Below, piece by piece: positions 24,945-34,577 of a DNA stretch of 35,606 nt. The DNA is from Rhodospirillaceae bacterium CCH5-H10. GTDB lineage: Bacteria; Pseudomonadota; Alphaproteobacteria; Reyranellales; Reyranellaceae. Made by a program: the position numbers and the translations under genes. Location: contig LSKJ01000530.1 of assembly GCA_001557035.1 (NCBI GenBank), positions 1 to 35,606 on the forward strand, read 5' to 3'. The notes beneath the pieces were generated by a model. The model was not told the origin of the DNA, did no database searches, and was given only the letters and a program-made list of their open reading frames with translations. Position 1 is the stretch's first letter; each line of letters begins with the position of its first letter.

Positions 24945-25760
24945 GTGACCCAGGCGCACGACGGACCTGAAGACGACAAGCCGATGCCGCTGCTCGACCA
25001 CCTGGTCGAGCTGCGCAAGCGCCTGATCTATGCGCTGGTCTGCTTCTTCGCCGTCTTCTTCGTCACCTTCTACTTTGCCAAGCCGATCTTCTCGTTCCTG
25101 ATCCAGCCGGCGCTGGCGGACGGCTACAAGGTCATCGTCCTCGACATCTTCGAGTTCTTCTTCGTCACGGTGAAGCTGTCGGCGTTCGTGGCGCTGATCG
25201 TGGGCTTCCCGCTGATCGCGGTGCAGATCTGGCTGTTCGTCGCGCCCGGCCTCTATCGTCACGAGAAGCGCGCCTTCGTGCCGTTCCTCGTCGCCACGCC
25301 GTTCATGTTCTATGCCGGCTGCGCGCTGATGTACTACGTCGTGCTGCCGTACGTGATCAACTTCATGCTCACGCAGTACGCGCCGCCGGACATCGAGAAG
25401 ACGCTGAGATCGTCGGACTATCTCGAACGCATCCTGCAGCTGGTCTTTGCCTTCGGCTTCGCCTTCGAGGTCCCCGTCCTGCTGACCCTGCTGATCCAGG
25501 TCGGCATCGCCACGACCGAGGGGCTGAGGTCCAAGCGCCGCTACGCCATCGTCGTGGCCTTCGTCATCGCCGCCGTCCTGGCGCCGCCCGATGTCGTCAG
25601 CCAGATCGCGCTCGCGATCCCGCTGATGGCGTTCTACGAGATCTCCATCCTGATCGGCGGCGTGATCGAGCGGAAGCGGGCGCGCGAGGACAAGGCCGCC
25701 GAGGAGGCCGAGCAGAAGGCCGAGGAAGCCGCCAAGGCCGCCGAGGGTTCCGGCAGCTAG
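24945..25760 (+). CDS. tatC: Twin-arginine translocase subunit TatC
   Basis: The protein has 271 residues with six membrane segments. Family landmarks are [18 protein letters not shown] near residue 14, the first-loop glutamate region [17 protein letters not shown] near 70, and [19 protein letters not shown] near 94. The end [19 protein letters not shown] is the last-helix signature. The C-terminal tail is charged and rich in Lys/Glu/Ala. TatC is the signal-peptide receptor. GTG is the start; no ATG is available near it. serS begins two bases after the stop, linking secretion and translation genes. Confidence 0.96.
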   Translation: MTQAHDGPEDDKPMPLLDHLVELRKRLIYALVCFFAVFFVTFYFAKPIFSFLIQPALADGYKVIVLDIFEFFFVTVKLSAFVALIVGFPLIAVQIWLFVAPGLYRHEKRAFVPFLVATPFMFYAGCALMYYVVLPYVINFMLTQYAPPDIEKTLRSSDYLERILQLVFAFGFAFEVPVLLTLLIQVGIATTEGLRSKRRYAIVVAFVIAAVLAPPDVVSQIALAIPLMAFYEISILIGGVIERKRAREDKAAEEAEQKAEEAAKAAEGSGS

Positions 25761-25762
25761 CC

Positions 25763-27049
25763 ATGCATGACATCCGTTTCATCCGCGAGACGCCCGAGGC
25801 ATTCGACGCCGGCCTGAAGAAGCGCGGCCTGCCGCCGCTGTCGGCCGAGATCCTGGCGATCGACAAGCGTCGCCGCGCGGCCATCTCGGAGAGCGAGGCC
25901 ATCCAGGCGAAACGCAAGGCGCTCAGCCAGCAGATCGGCATGGCCAAGCGCAAGGGCGAGAACGCCGATGCGCTGATGGCCGAGGTCGCCGCGCTCGAAC
26001 AGAGCCTGAAGGACGGCGAGCACGAGGCGAGCCGGCTCGACGAGGAACTGCGCATCCGGCTCGAAGTGGTGCCCAACCTGCCGTTCGAGGACGTGCCCGA
26101 CGGCGCCGACGAGCACGGCAACGTCGAGATCCGGCGCGAGGGCAACCAGCGCAATTTCAGCTTCCAGCCGAAGGACCACGTGGCGCTGGGCGAGGCCACC
26201 GGCGAGATGGATTTCGCCGCCGCCGTGAAGATTTCCGGCTCCCGGTTCGTGGTGCTGAAGGCCCATCTCGCGCGGCTGGAGCGCGCGCTGGCGCAGTTCA
26301 TGCTCGACCTGCACACGGTCGAGGGCGGCTATACCGAGGTCAATCCGCCGCTGCTGGTGAAGGATGCGGCCGTCTATGGCGTCGGCCAGCTGCCGAAGTT
26401 CGCCGAGGACATGTTCCGCACCGACAACGGCTTCTGGCTGATCCCGACGGCCGAGGTCTCGCTCACCAACCTGGTGAACGACATGGTGCTGGAAGAGAAG
26501 GAACTGCCGCTGCGCTTCACGGCGTTCACGCCGTGCTTCCGTTCCGAGGCAGGCTCGGCCGGCAAGGACACGCGCGGCATGATCCGCCAGCACCAGTTCC
26601 CCAAGGTCGAGCTGGTGAGCATCACCACGCCGGACCAGTCCGCCGCCGAGCACGAGCGCATGACGGAGTGTGCCGAGCTGGTGCTGAAGCGCCTCGGCCT
26701 CGCCTATCGCACCGTCGTGCTGTGCGGCGGCGACATGGGCTTCGGTTCGCGCAAGACCTACGACATCGAGGTCTGGCTTCCCGGCCAGGACGCCTATCGC
26801 GAGATTTCGAGCTGCTCGAACATGGGCGACTTCCAGGCCCGCCGCATGAACGCGCGCTACCGGCCGAAGGAAGGCAAGGGCACGCGGTTCCTCAATACGC
26901 TGAACGGCTCCGCCCTCGCGGTCGGCCGCACGCTGGTCGCGGTGCTGGAGAACTACCAGAACGAGGACGGCTCGGTGACGGTGCCCGAGGCGCTGCGTCC
27001 CTACATGGGCGGCCTCGAGCTGATCCCCGCGCCGTCTGCTAAGAAATGA
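25763..27049 (+). CDS. serS: Seryl-tRNA synthetase
   Basis: The protein has 428 residues, the standard length. The first 110 residues form the tRNA-binding coiled-coil arm ([20 protein letters not shown] and flanks). The catalytic core has class II motif 2 in [20 protein letters not shown] near 258 and motif 3 in [20 protein letters not shown] near 380. It charges tRNA-Ser (and tRNA-Sec where present). The start follows tatC after two bases, and the stop overlaps surE by four bases (ATGA). Confidence 0.97.
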   Translation: MHDIRFIRETPEAFDAGLKKRGLPPLSAEILAIDKRRRAAISESEAIQAKRKALSQQIGMAKRKGENADALMAEVAALEQSLKDGEHEASRLDEELRIRLEVVPNLPFEDVPDGADEHGNVEIRREGNQRNFSFQPKDHVALGEATGEMDFAAAVKISGSRFVVLKAHLARLERALAQFMLDLHTVEGGYTEVNPPLLVKDAAVYGVGQLPKFAEDMFRTDNGFWLIPTAEVSLTNLVNDMVLEEKELPLRFTAFTPCFRSEAGSAGKDTRGMIRQHQFPKVELVSITTPDQSAAEHERMTECAELVLKRLGLAYRTVVLCGGDMGFGSRKTYDIEVWLPGQDAYREISSCSNMGDFQARRMNARYRPKEGKGTRFLNTLNGSALAVGRTLVAVLENYQNEDGSVTVPEALRPYMGGLELIPAPSAKK

Positions 27050-27843
27050 AGGTCGCCAACCTCGCCAGGGCGCGCATCCTCGTCACCAACGACGACGGCA
27101 TCCATGCGCCGGGCCTCGAAGCCCTGGTCGAGATCGCCACTCAGCTGTCGACCGACGTCTGGATCGTGGCGCCCGAGGTCAACCAGAGCGGTGCCGGCCA
27201 CTCGCTGTCGCTGTCGCGCCCGATCCGCGCGCGCGAGGTCAGCGAGCACAAGTTCGCCATCGACGGCACGCCGACCGACTGCGTGCTGTTTGCGGTCAAG
27301 CACCTGATGAAGGACCGCAAGCCCGACCTCGTCCTGTCGGGCGTCAACCGCGGCACCAACATCGCCGACGACGTGACCTATTCGGGCACCATCGCCGCCG
27401 CGATGGAAGGCTGCCTGCTCGGCCTGCCGTCGATCGCCTTCAGCCAGGCCTACACCCACGACCATCCGGTGAAGTGGGGCACCGCCACCGCCCACGGCGC
27501 CGCCGTGGCGCGCCGCGTGCTGGCCTTGGACTGGCCACGCAACGTGCTGGTCAACATCAACTTCCCCGACGTCGTCGCGGGCTCGGTGAAGGGCGTGCGG
27601 GTCACACACACCGGCACGCGCGGCTTCGGCGGCCACATCGTCGAGCGCAAGGATCCGCGCGGCGGGACCTACTACTGGATCGGCTACGCGCCGCAGGAGA
27701 GCGAGATCGACGCGGCGAGCGACATTGCCGCCGTCCGCTCGGGCCACATCTCCGTGACCCCGCTGCACCTCGACCTGACCCACGAGAGCATGCGCCGCAA
27801 GCTCGTGGCGGAGTTCGAGGCGACACCCGTCGACCTCGACTAG
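27046..27843 (+). CDS. surE: 5'/3'-nucleotidase SurE
   Basis: The protein has 265 residues. The metal site [17 protein letters not shown] with two aspartates begins near residue 11. [15 protein letters not shown] near 46 and [20 protein letters not shown] near 95 complete the active site. SurE is a stationary-phase survival phosphatase acting on nucleoside monophosphates. Its ATG overlaps the serS stop, and pcm starts 13 bases after its own stop, matching the widespread surE-pcm pair. Confidence 0.96.
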   Translation: MKVANLARARILVTNDDGIHAPGLEALVEIATQLSTDVWIVAPEVNQSGAGHSLSLSRPIRAREVSEHKFAIDGTPTDCVLFAVKHLMKDRKPDLVLSGVNRGTNIADDVTYSGTIAAAMEGCLLGLPSIAFSQAYTHDHPVKWGTATAHGAAVARRVLALDWPRNVLVNINFPDVVAGSVKGVRVTHTGTRGFGGHIVERKDPRGGTYYWIGYAPQESEIDAASDIAAVRSGHISVTPLHLDLTHESMRRKLVAEFEATPVDLD

Positions 27844-27856
27844 GGAACAGGCCCGC

Positions 27857-28504
27857 GTGAACGTCCCCGCCATGCAGCGCCTGATCGCCGAGCTGCGCAA
27901 CTCGGGCATTTCGGACGAGAACGTGCTGGCGGCCATCGCCTCGGTCGACCGCGAGCGCTTCGTCACGCAGACCTTCGCCGAGCGCGCCTGGGAGAACACC
28001 GCGCTTCCCATCGCCTTCGGCCAGACGATCAGCCAGCCGCTGGTGGTCGCGGCGATGACCGAGGCGCTGCGGGTCGGCCCGCGCATGAAGGTGCTGGAGA
28101 TCGGCACCGGCTCGGGCTACCAGGCGGCGGTGCTGGCCAAGCTCGCGCGCCGCGTCTACTCGGTCGAGCGCTTCAAGCCGCTCTCCAAGGCCGCCGAGCG
28201 CCTGCTGCTCGACCTCGGCATCTACAACGTGGTGGTCGACATCAACGACGGCAGCAAGGGCTGGCCGGGCCAGGCGCCGTTCGACCGGATCATCGTCACC
28301 GCCGCCGCCGAGGAACGCCCGCAGGCGCTGATCGACCAGCTCGCCGTCGGCGGCATCCTGATCGTGCCGGTCGGCCGCGATCCGACCTCGCAGGTCGTCG
28401 AGCGTATCGTGAAGAACGAGAGCGGCCTGCAGCGCGACACGCTGATGCCGGTGCGGTTCGTGCCGCTGGTCGCCGGGCCGTTGCCGGTGCTTGGGCAGGG
28501 TTGA
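27857..28504 (+). CDS. pcm: Protein-L-isoaspartate O-methyltransferase
   Basis: The protein has 215 residues (E. coli 208). The signature segment ENTALPIAFGQTISQPLVVA near 45-64 precedes the SAM-binding loop VLEIGTGSGYQAAVLAKLA near 80. FDRIIVTAAAEERPQALIDQL near 142 is also typical. It methylates damaged isoaspartyl residues with S-adenosylmethionine so they can be repaired. Start is GTG 27857 with AGGGAACAGG upstream; ATG 27872 is possible. It follows surE and is followed by the NlpD-like gene, the same order as in many proteobacteria. Confidence 0.95.
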   Translation: MNVPAMQRLIAELRNSGISDENVLAAIASVDRERFVTQTFAERAWENTALPIAFGQTISQPLVVAAMTEALRVGPRMKVLEIGTGSGYQAAVLAKLARRVYSVERFKPLSKAAERLLLDLGIYNVVVDINDGSKGWPGQAPFDRIIVTAAAEERPQALIDQLAVGGILIVPVGRDPTSQVVERIVKNESGLQRDTLMPVRFVPLVAGPLPVLGQG

Positions 28505-28556
28505 GCCGCGGCCACGCCGCCTTTATCCCGGATTCGCGATACGGTAGACTGCAGAC

Positions 28557-29438
28557 ATGAAGAACGCCCCTCGCTTCCCCTCGCGATGGGCCGGCCGGAT
28601 GCACACGCTGGGTACAATGGCGGTGCTGTCGGTCGCGCTCGGCGCCTGCAACACCGTCATGGGTGCCCGCGAGGGCACCATGGAATATCCCGGCTCCGGC
28701 GCTGGCCCTAACGCCGTTCCCGTCTATGTCGTGAAGGACAAGGACACGGTCGAGAGCATCTCGCGCCGCTACGGCGTGCCGTCGCAGACCATCATCGACC
28801 GCAACAATCTGAAGGCGCCCTACACGATCAAGCCCGGTCAGTCGCTCGCCATGCCGGGCGCACGCTTCGTGCAGGACACTTATGGCGAGGCGCCCCAGCA
28901 GACCGCCGCCGCCAATCCCAATGCACCCTCCTCGGTGAAGCGCGAGGGCCTCGCGCCGCCGCCCGGCGCCTCCTCGGGCGAGGCGCCGCGTTCGGCTGCA
29001 CCGGCCGGCGAGTCGACGCCGCTGGCCGGCAAATCGGTCTCCGTGGCGGCCACGCCGCCGGCGCCGAGGATGAGCTGGCCGGTCAACGGCAAGATCATCT
29101 CGCCCTACGGCACCTCGGGCGGTCAGAAGAACGACGGCATCAACATCGCCGCCGCCAAGGGCACGCCGGTGAAGGCCGCGGAGGGCGGAAAGGTCGTCTA
29201 TGCCGGCGGCGAGGTGGCCAAGATGGGCAACCTGCTGCTGATCGAGCATCCCGGCGGCTACATCACCGCCTACGGCAACAACGAAGAACTGCTGGTGAAG
29301 AAGGGCGACACGGTGAAGCGCGGCCAGACCATCGCCAAGGTCGGCACGTCCGGCGGTACGCCCGAGCCGCAGCTCCACTTCGAGGTCCGCCGCGCGGGGA
29401 AGACGATCGATCCGACAACGGTTCTTGGGGCGCAGTAA
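28557..29438 (+). CDS. nlpD: NlpD-like LysM/M23 lipoprotein, probably an amidase activator
   Basis: The protein has 293 residues. The signal peptide ends in the lipobox LGAC (Cys31). A LysM domain lies at about 56-99 (VYVVKDKDTVESISRRYGVP), then a Pro/Ala-rich linker, then an M23/LytM domain from about 172. The zinc ligands of active LytM enzymes are lost: HxGxD appears as NDGIN and the final HLHFE as QLHFE. E. coli NlpD and EnvC are similarly degenerate and activate cell-wall amidases instead of cutting peptidoglycan. The surE-pcm-nlpD order supports this role. Start ATG 28557; MHTLG at 28599 is an alternative. Confidence 0.87.
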   Translation: MKNAPRFPSRWAGRMHTLGTMAVLSVALGACNTVMGAREGTMEYPGSGAGPNAVPVYVVKDKDTVESISRRYGVPSQTIIDRNNLKAPYTIKPGQSLAMPGARFVQDTYGEAPQQTAAANPNAPSSVKREGLAPPPGASSGEAPRSAAPAGESTPLAGKSVSVAATPPAPRMSWPVNGKIISPYGTSGGQKNDGINIAAAKGTPVKAAEGGKVVYAGGEVAKMGNLLLIEHPGGYITAYGNNEELLVKKGDTVKRGQTIAKVGTSGGTPEPQLHFEVRRAGKTIDPTTVLGAQ

Positions 29439-29440
29439 AG

Positions 29441-29548
29441 GGAAGGATCCCTCACTTCGTTCGGGATGACAATTTTATGGGCGCAATGCCGTGCGCCCTC
29501 GAAAATTGTCATCCTGAGCGGAGCGCAGCGTAGTCGAAGGATCTTTCC
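29441..29548. repeat. Imperfect nested inverted repeat between convergent genes
   Basis: The left arm (29441-29476) and right arm (29502-29548) pair as GGAAGGATC...GGGATGACAATTTT with AAAATTGTCATCCTGAG...GAAGGATCTTTCC. The middle of each arm differs (CTCACTTCGTTCGG versus GCGGAGCGCAGCGTAGTC). A central GGGCGCA...TGCGCCC hairpin (29479-29498) sits in the loop. The core is a divergent relative of the elements at 14791 and 31815. It lies two bases past the nlpD stop and six before the DUF1491 stop. Confidence 0.85.
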
Positions 29549-29554
29549 TCCGCG

Positions 29555-29890
29555 TCACAGCACCTTCCCGATCATCTTGTATTCGCCCTTGCGGTCCTCG
29601 ATCTCGAGGACCCAGAGGTCGGGATCGCGCGCGACCTGTCGGGCGATGTAGGCATCGGCTTCCGGCTCCGGGACGGGCGAGGGGCCGGTGCCGCGGCTCC
29701 ATGACGGCTCGTCGTCTAGGGTGCTCGTCTGGGTGAAGACGGTCACGCCGGCCTCAAAGCGGTTGATCTTCAGCAGCACCGTGCCGACATCGGGATCGCC
29801 GCGTCGCACGACGGCTGCGGGAATGAATGCGCGGTCGCACAGGCGCACCTGCGCGCTGACCCAAAGTCCCGTCGTGAGGCCCATCACCAT
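29555..29890 (-). CDS. DUF1491 family protein
   Basis: The protein has 111 residues, the family's normal size. The conserved pattern is plain: TGLWVSAQVRLCDRAFIPAA, VVRRGDPDVGTVLLKINRFE, and EPEADAYIARQVARDPDLWV followed by LEIEDR. DUF1491 is an alphaproteobacterial family of unknown function. No signal peptide or membrane helix is seen. ATG 29890 has AAGG at 9 bases; ATG 29884 is also possible. It diverges from the ABC-F gene, which starts 90 bases away, and is convergent with nlpD across an inverted repeat. Confidence 0.87.
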   Translation of the reverse strand: MVMGLTTGLWVSAQVRLCDRAFIPAAVVRRGDPDVGTVLLKINRFEAGVTVFTQTSTLDDEPSWSRGTGPSPVPEPEADAYIARQVARDPDLWVLEIEDRKGEYKMIGKVL

Positions 29891-29980
29891 GTCGGCGCCT
29901 TCATGCAGCGCGTTGCGGGGCCCGTCAAACGCGGCAATCCTTGCCGACGCGGGCCGGTTCGGCCAATACAGCGCGCACCG

Positions 29981-31792
29981 ATGGCCGATCCTCCTCTCCT
30001 TGCGCTCAGCGACATCCGTTTTCACTTGGGCGACCAGACCATCCTGGCCGGCGTCGATCTCGGCATCGCGCCGGGCGAACGCCTGTCGCTGGTCGGCCGC
30101 AACGGTGCGGGCAAGTCGACGCTGCTGCGCATCCTGGCCGGTGCGCCGATCGCCGATTCCGGCGAGCGCTTCGCCCAGCCCGGCGCCACCGTCGCCACCC
30201 TGCCGCAGGAGCCGGACTTCAGCGGCCACGCCACGGTCGGCGCCTATGTCGCCTCCGCGCTCACCGATTCGCTGGGGCCGGATGATTACCGCGTGGCCGC
30301 CATCCTGGAGGACATGAAGCTCGACGGCGATCGCGATCCGACGAGCCTGTCGGGCGGCGAGGCCCGTCGCGCGGCGCTGGCGCGCGTGCTGATCGGCGAG
30401 CCCGACGTCATGCTGCTCGACGAGCCGACCAACCATCTCGACCTGCCGACCATCGAGTGGCTGGAGGAGAAGCTCTCGAAGTGGCGCGGCGCCTACGTGC
30501 TGGTGAGCCACGACCGCCGCTTCCTAACCAACCTGACGCGCGCCGTGCTGTGGCTCGACCGCGGCATCGTGCGCCGCCTCGACAAGGGCTATGGCGAGTT
30601 CGAGACCTGGTCCAACGACATCCTCGAACGCGAGGCGACGGAGCGGCACAAGCTCGACCGGCTGATCGAGCGCGAGACCGAATGGGCCGGCAAGTCGATC
30701 CGCGCCCGCCGCACCCGCAACGAGGGCCGCCTGCGCGCGCTCGCGGCCTTGCGCCAGCAGCGCAGCCAGCAGATCGGCCCCGTCGGCCGCGCCACCATCG
30801 AGGCCGGCAGCGCCGAGGCCTCGGGCGCGCTGGTCGTGACGGCGCGCAACATCACCAAACGGTGGGGCGACAAGACCATCGTCCAGGATTTCTCGACGCG
30901 CATCTTCCGCAAGAACCGCATCGGCCTGATCGGGCCGAACGGTGCGGGCAAGACGACCCTGCTCAAGATGCTGATGGGCGAGCTCGAGCCCGACAGCGGC
31001 ACGGTGAAGCTCGGCGCCAACCTGATGCCGGTGGTGATCGACCAGCGCCGCATCGGCCTCGATCCCGACAAGACGCCGTGGGACACGCTGGCCGACCGCA
31101 ACGACCATGTGCTGGTGCGCGGCCATCTCACCCATGTGATGACCTACCTGCGCGAGTACCTGTTCCGCGACGAGCAGGCGCGCCAGCCGGTGCGCACCCT
31201 CTCGGGCGGCGAGCGCAACCGCCTGTTGCTCGCCAAGGCGCTGGCCGCGCCGTCGAACATGATCGTGCTCGACGAGCCGACCAACGATCTCGACGCCGAC
31301 ACGCTCGATCTCCTGCAGGAAGCGCTCGACGACTACGACGGCACCGTCCTGCTGGTGAGCCACGACCGCGACTTCCTCGACCGGCTCGTGACCTCGACCA
31401 TCGTGCTCGAAGGCGACGGCACGGCGACCGAATATGCCGGCGGCTACAGCGACTACGTGGCCCAGCGCGGCCCGCGCGTCGAGCCGACCGGCGTCACGCC
31501 GTCGCGTGCCAGGGACAAGGCGCCCGCCGCGCCCAAGCCGGCCGGGCCGGCCAAGGCACGCCTCGGCTACAAGCGCGAACGCGCCCTCGTCGAACTGCCG
31601 AAGAAGATCGAGGCCCTGCAGGCCGAGATCGCGACACTACAGCAGGCCTTGGCCGATCCCGATCTCTACCGCCGCGATCCCAAGAGCTTCCAGACCAAGA
31701 CGACACGCATCGGTACGGCCCAGGCCGAGATCGAAGCCGCCGAGACGGAATGGCTTGAGCTCGAGATGCTGAAAGAAGAGTTGGGCGGCTGA
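29981..31792 (+). CDS. uup: ABC-F ATPase, Uup type
   Basis: The protein has 603 residues with two ATPase domains and no membrane segment. Walker A motifs are GRNGAGKST (39-47) and GPNGAGKTT near 325; signature motifs SLSGGEARR and TLSGGERNR; Walker B VMLLDEPTNHLD and MIVLDEPTNDLD, each with the catalytic Glu. The inter-domain linker (EREATERHKLDRLIERETEW) is helical, and the last 70 residues form the Uup-type coiled coil (ELPKKIEALQAEIATLQQAL). ABC-F proteins act on the ribosome; Uup also affects transposon excision and DNA branch stability. The ATG at 29981 has no clear Shine-Dalgarno. Confidence 0.92.
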   Translation: MADPPLLALSDIRFHLGDQTILAGVDLGIAPGERLSLVGRNGAGKSTLLRILAGAPIADSGERFAQPGATVATLPQEPDFSGHATVGAYVASALTDSLGPDDYRVAAILEDMKLDGDRDPTSLSGGEARRAALARVLIGEPDVMLLDEPTNHLDLPTIEWLEEKLSKWRGAYVLVSHDRRFLTNLTRAVLWLDRGIVRRLDKGYGEFETWSNDILEREATERHKLDRLIERETEWAGKSIRARRTRNEGRLRALAALRQQRSQQIGPVGRATIEAGSAEASGALVVTARNITKRWGDKTIVQDFSTRIFRKNRIGLIGPNGAGKTTLLKMLMGELEPDSGTVKLGANLMPVVIDQRRIGLDPDKTPWDTLADRNDHVLVRGHLTHVMTYLREYLFRDEQARQPVRTLSGGERNRLLLAKALAAPSNMIVLDEPTNDLDADTLDLLQEALDDYDGTVLLVSHDRDFLDRLVTSTIVLEGDGTATEYAGGYSDYVAQRGPRVEPTGVTPSRARDKAPAAPKPAGPAKARLGYKRERALVELPKKIEALQAEIATLQQALADPDLYRRDPKSFQTKTTRIGTAQAEIEAAETEWLELEMLKEELGG

Positions 31793-31814
31793 TCCCGCCT
31801 CGCGACATGAAGCG

Positions 31815-31915
31815 AAAGGTCCCTCGCTTACGCTCGGGATGACAATCTGGTTGGGACTGGCGCAGTGCGCCTATCAAACAAGAGATGTCATCCCGAGCGT
31901 AAGCGAGGGACCTTT
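31815..31915. repeat. Perfect 30-bp inverted repeat between convergent genes
   Basis: The arms 31815-31844 and 31886-31915 are exact reverse complements, separated by 41 bases. The core CCCGAGCGTAAGCGAGGGA is that of 14791-14859 with one extra A. Imperfect pairing extends further outward (CATGA...TCATG). It lies between the 3' ends of uup and the M20 peptidase gene, so it may end both transcripts. Confidence 0.93.
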
Positions 31916-31958
31916 ACGTCATGTGCGATAACCCTGCCCTGGCGGGGGAGGAGAAAGA

Positions 31959-33383
<1,425 letters not shown>

Positions 33384-33636
33384 GGGCGGGAGTTTAGCCA
33401 CGTGGGGCAGGCATGTAAGTCCCGTTCTTTTACCTACGGGAAGGGTCTGGGCGAGGAAAGTAATGGGTTCGGAATGTTTGGGTCGGTGGTACGAATCTGA
33501 CGCAGTTCACAATGCGTTGCGTCAGGTCGTGCAAGAATAGGGATGCAAAATACCTCAAGCGCATTTACGAGGAACTTTACAGTCGGCCGATGGCATTTCC
33601 TGCGAAGCTGTCTGGAATGAAAAACGGAGTGGTGCG
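33384..33636. other. AT-richer intergenic stretch upstream of the DUF4145 gene
   Basis: GC content drops from about 33410. The stretch contains a dyad CTGACGCA (33497-33504) / TGCGTCAG (33518-33525) that could be a hairpin or operator, and a possible 42-codon frame described separately. No clear promoter, tRNA or mobile-element gene is visible. Confidence 0.5.
33497..33525. promoter_or_regulatory. Dyad symmetry upstream of DUF4145 gene
   Basis: The 8-base arms CTGACGCA and TGCGTCAG are perfect reverse complements separated by 13 bases. It lies about 110 bases before the DUF4145 ATG. It could be a regulator site or a small hairpin; nothing else in the sequence decides. Confidence 0.35.
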
Positions 33637-33640
33637 ATGA
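33512..33640 (+). CDS. Possible 42-residue protein overlapping the DUF4145 start
   Basis: An ATG frame begins MRCVRSCKNRDAKYLKRIY and ends SGMKNGVVR, its TGA overlapping the DUF4145 ATG as ATGA. Such overlap is typical of coupled genes, and the composition (Lys/Arg/Tyr-rich) is protein-like. But there is no Shine-Dalgarno, no recognised family and the length is within chance. It could also be the tail of a decayed gene. Confidence 0.22.
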   Translation: MRCVRSCKNRDAKYLKRIYEELYSRPMAFPAKLSGMKNGVVR

Positions 33641-34338
33641 ACTGGCAATGCCCATTCTGCCAGCGGTATCAGGTCTTAACGGGCGAAAACCTGAAATCTG
33701 AGGATGTGTTTCTGCAAAGCGGAGCAGGCTCACCTGACTCCAACTATGCGGCCATGCGGATTAGTTCAATTGTCTGCGCTAGTACCACATGCAAGCGACG
33801 CACCATTAGCGTCGGACTTCACAATTGGGCGAACGCCAAGATAGGCCAGCTCAATGAGTTTTGGCAGCTCCGACCAAACTCTGGGGAGAAGCCTCAACCA
33901 GAGTATATTCCTGAGTCTCTGCGCGAAGATTACTCGGAAGCCTGCAAAATTCGAAATTTGAGTTCGAAGGCCAGCGCCACTCTTGCGAGGCGCTGCCTTC
34001 AGGGCATGATTCGCGACTTCTGTGGAATTACGAAGAATCGTTTAGTAGACGAGATTAACGAGCTCAAAGCGCGAGTCGACGGAGGAACCGCCCCCTCAGG
34101 TGTGGCGGCGGACACCATGGAGGCGATCGATGCCGTGCGCAGCGTCGGCAATATCGGCGCTCACATGGAAAAGGATATCAACGTCATCGTCGAGATCGAT
34201 TCTGACGAAGCGCAAATGCTGATCGAATTGATCGAAATGTTGTTCGAGGAGTGGTACGTCGCGCGCCACGTGCGGCAGGAACGGCTCGCGAGCATTAAAA
34301 AGCTTGCGGAGGACAAGAAACCGCCACCTAAGGCCTGA
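33637..34338 (+). CDS. DUF4145 domain protein with N-terminal zinc-ribbon-like cysteines
   Basis: The protein has 233 residues. It begins MNWQCPFCQRYQ with a second cysteine pair near 48-52 (CASTTC), a possible zinc ribbon. Residues about 100-215 match DUF4145: ASATLARRCLQGMIRDFCGI, then AVRSVGNIGAHMEKD, then IELIEMLFEEWY. DUF4145 is an all-helical domain grouped with HEPN-like folds and is often found in accessory, restriction or defence-linked genes; its activity is unproven. The C-terminal tail is Lys/Pro-rich. Base composition is clearly less GC-rich than neighbours, so recent acquisition is likely. It stands alone, convergent with the membrane protein gene. Confidence 0.82.
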   Translation: MNWQCPFCQRYQVLTGENLKSEDVFLQSGAGSPDSNYAAMRISSIVCASTTCKRRTISVGLHNWANAKIGQLNEFWQLRPNSGEKPQPEYIPESLREDYSEACKIRNLSSKASATLARRCLQGMIRDFCGITKNRLVDEINELKARVDGGTAPSGVAADTMEAIDAVRSVGNIGAHMEKDINVIVEIDSDEAQMLIELIEMLFEEWYVARHVRQERLASIKKLAEDKKPPPKA

Positions 34339-34577
34339 AGTACTTATCCAACGCGCAAACCTTAGATCTCCTACACGGCATGCGGTGGACGATCTGCGCG
34401 CCACTTAGCTCGTCGTTCTAGATTAGTAGCAGGCTCAACAGCGACTGCGTCGTACAACACGCGCACTATTAGCCAGACTTTCGGTGACTCAGCGCCGTAT
34501 CGTTGCTTTTCGCTGCAAAGGCCGGAGATGGTGCCCGGTGTACTCGCCATCGATGCCGAGATGCGACGATGTTCGGC
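34339..34577. other. Intergenic stretch between convergent genes, nothing recognised
   Basis: This is 239 bases between two stop codons. The first 150 bases are AT-richer, like the DUF4145 gene. Short frames exist but none has a Shine-Dalgarno or protein-like composition. No hairpin comparable to the other gene ends is seen. Confidence 0.5.

Noticed and set aside
29103..29400. Active M23 endopeptidase
   Set aside because: The zinc ligands are replaced (NDGIN, QLHFE), so an activator role is more likely.
131..31915. Intergenic inverted repeats as standard Rho-independent terminators
   Set aside because: Most lack a T-run right after the stem; the 5765 element has runs at the loop side. They remain listed as repeats of unknown function.
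33434..33733. A 99-codon minus-strand frame upstream of and overlapping the DUF4145 gene
   Set aside because: It overlaps the well-supported DUF4145 start, has no Shine-Dalgarno or motif, and the composition looks random.
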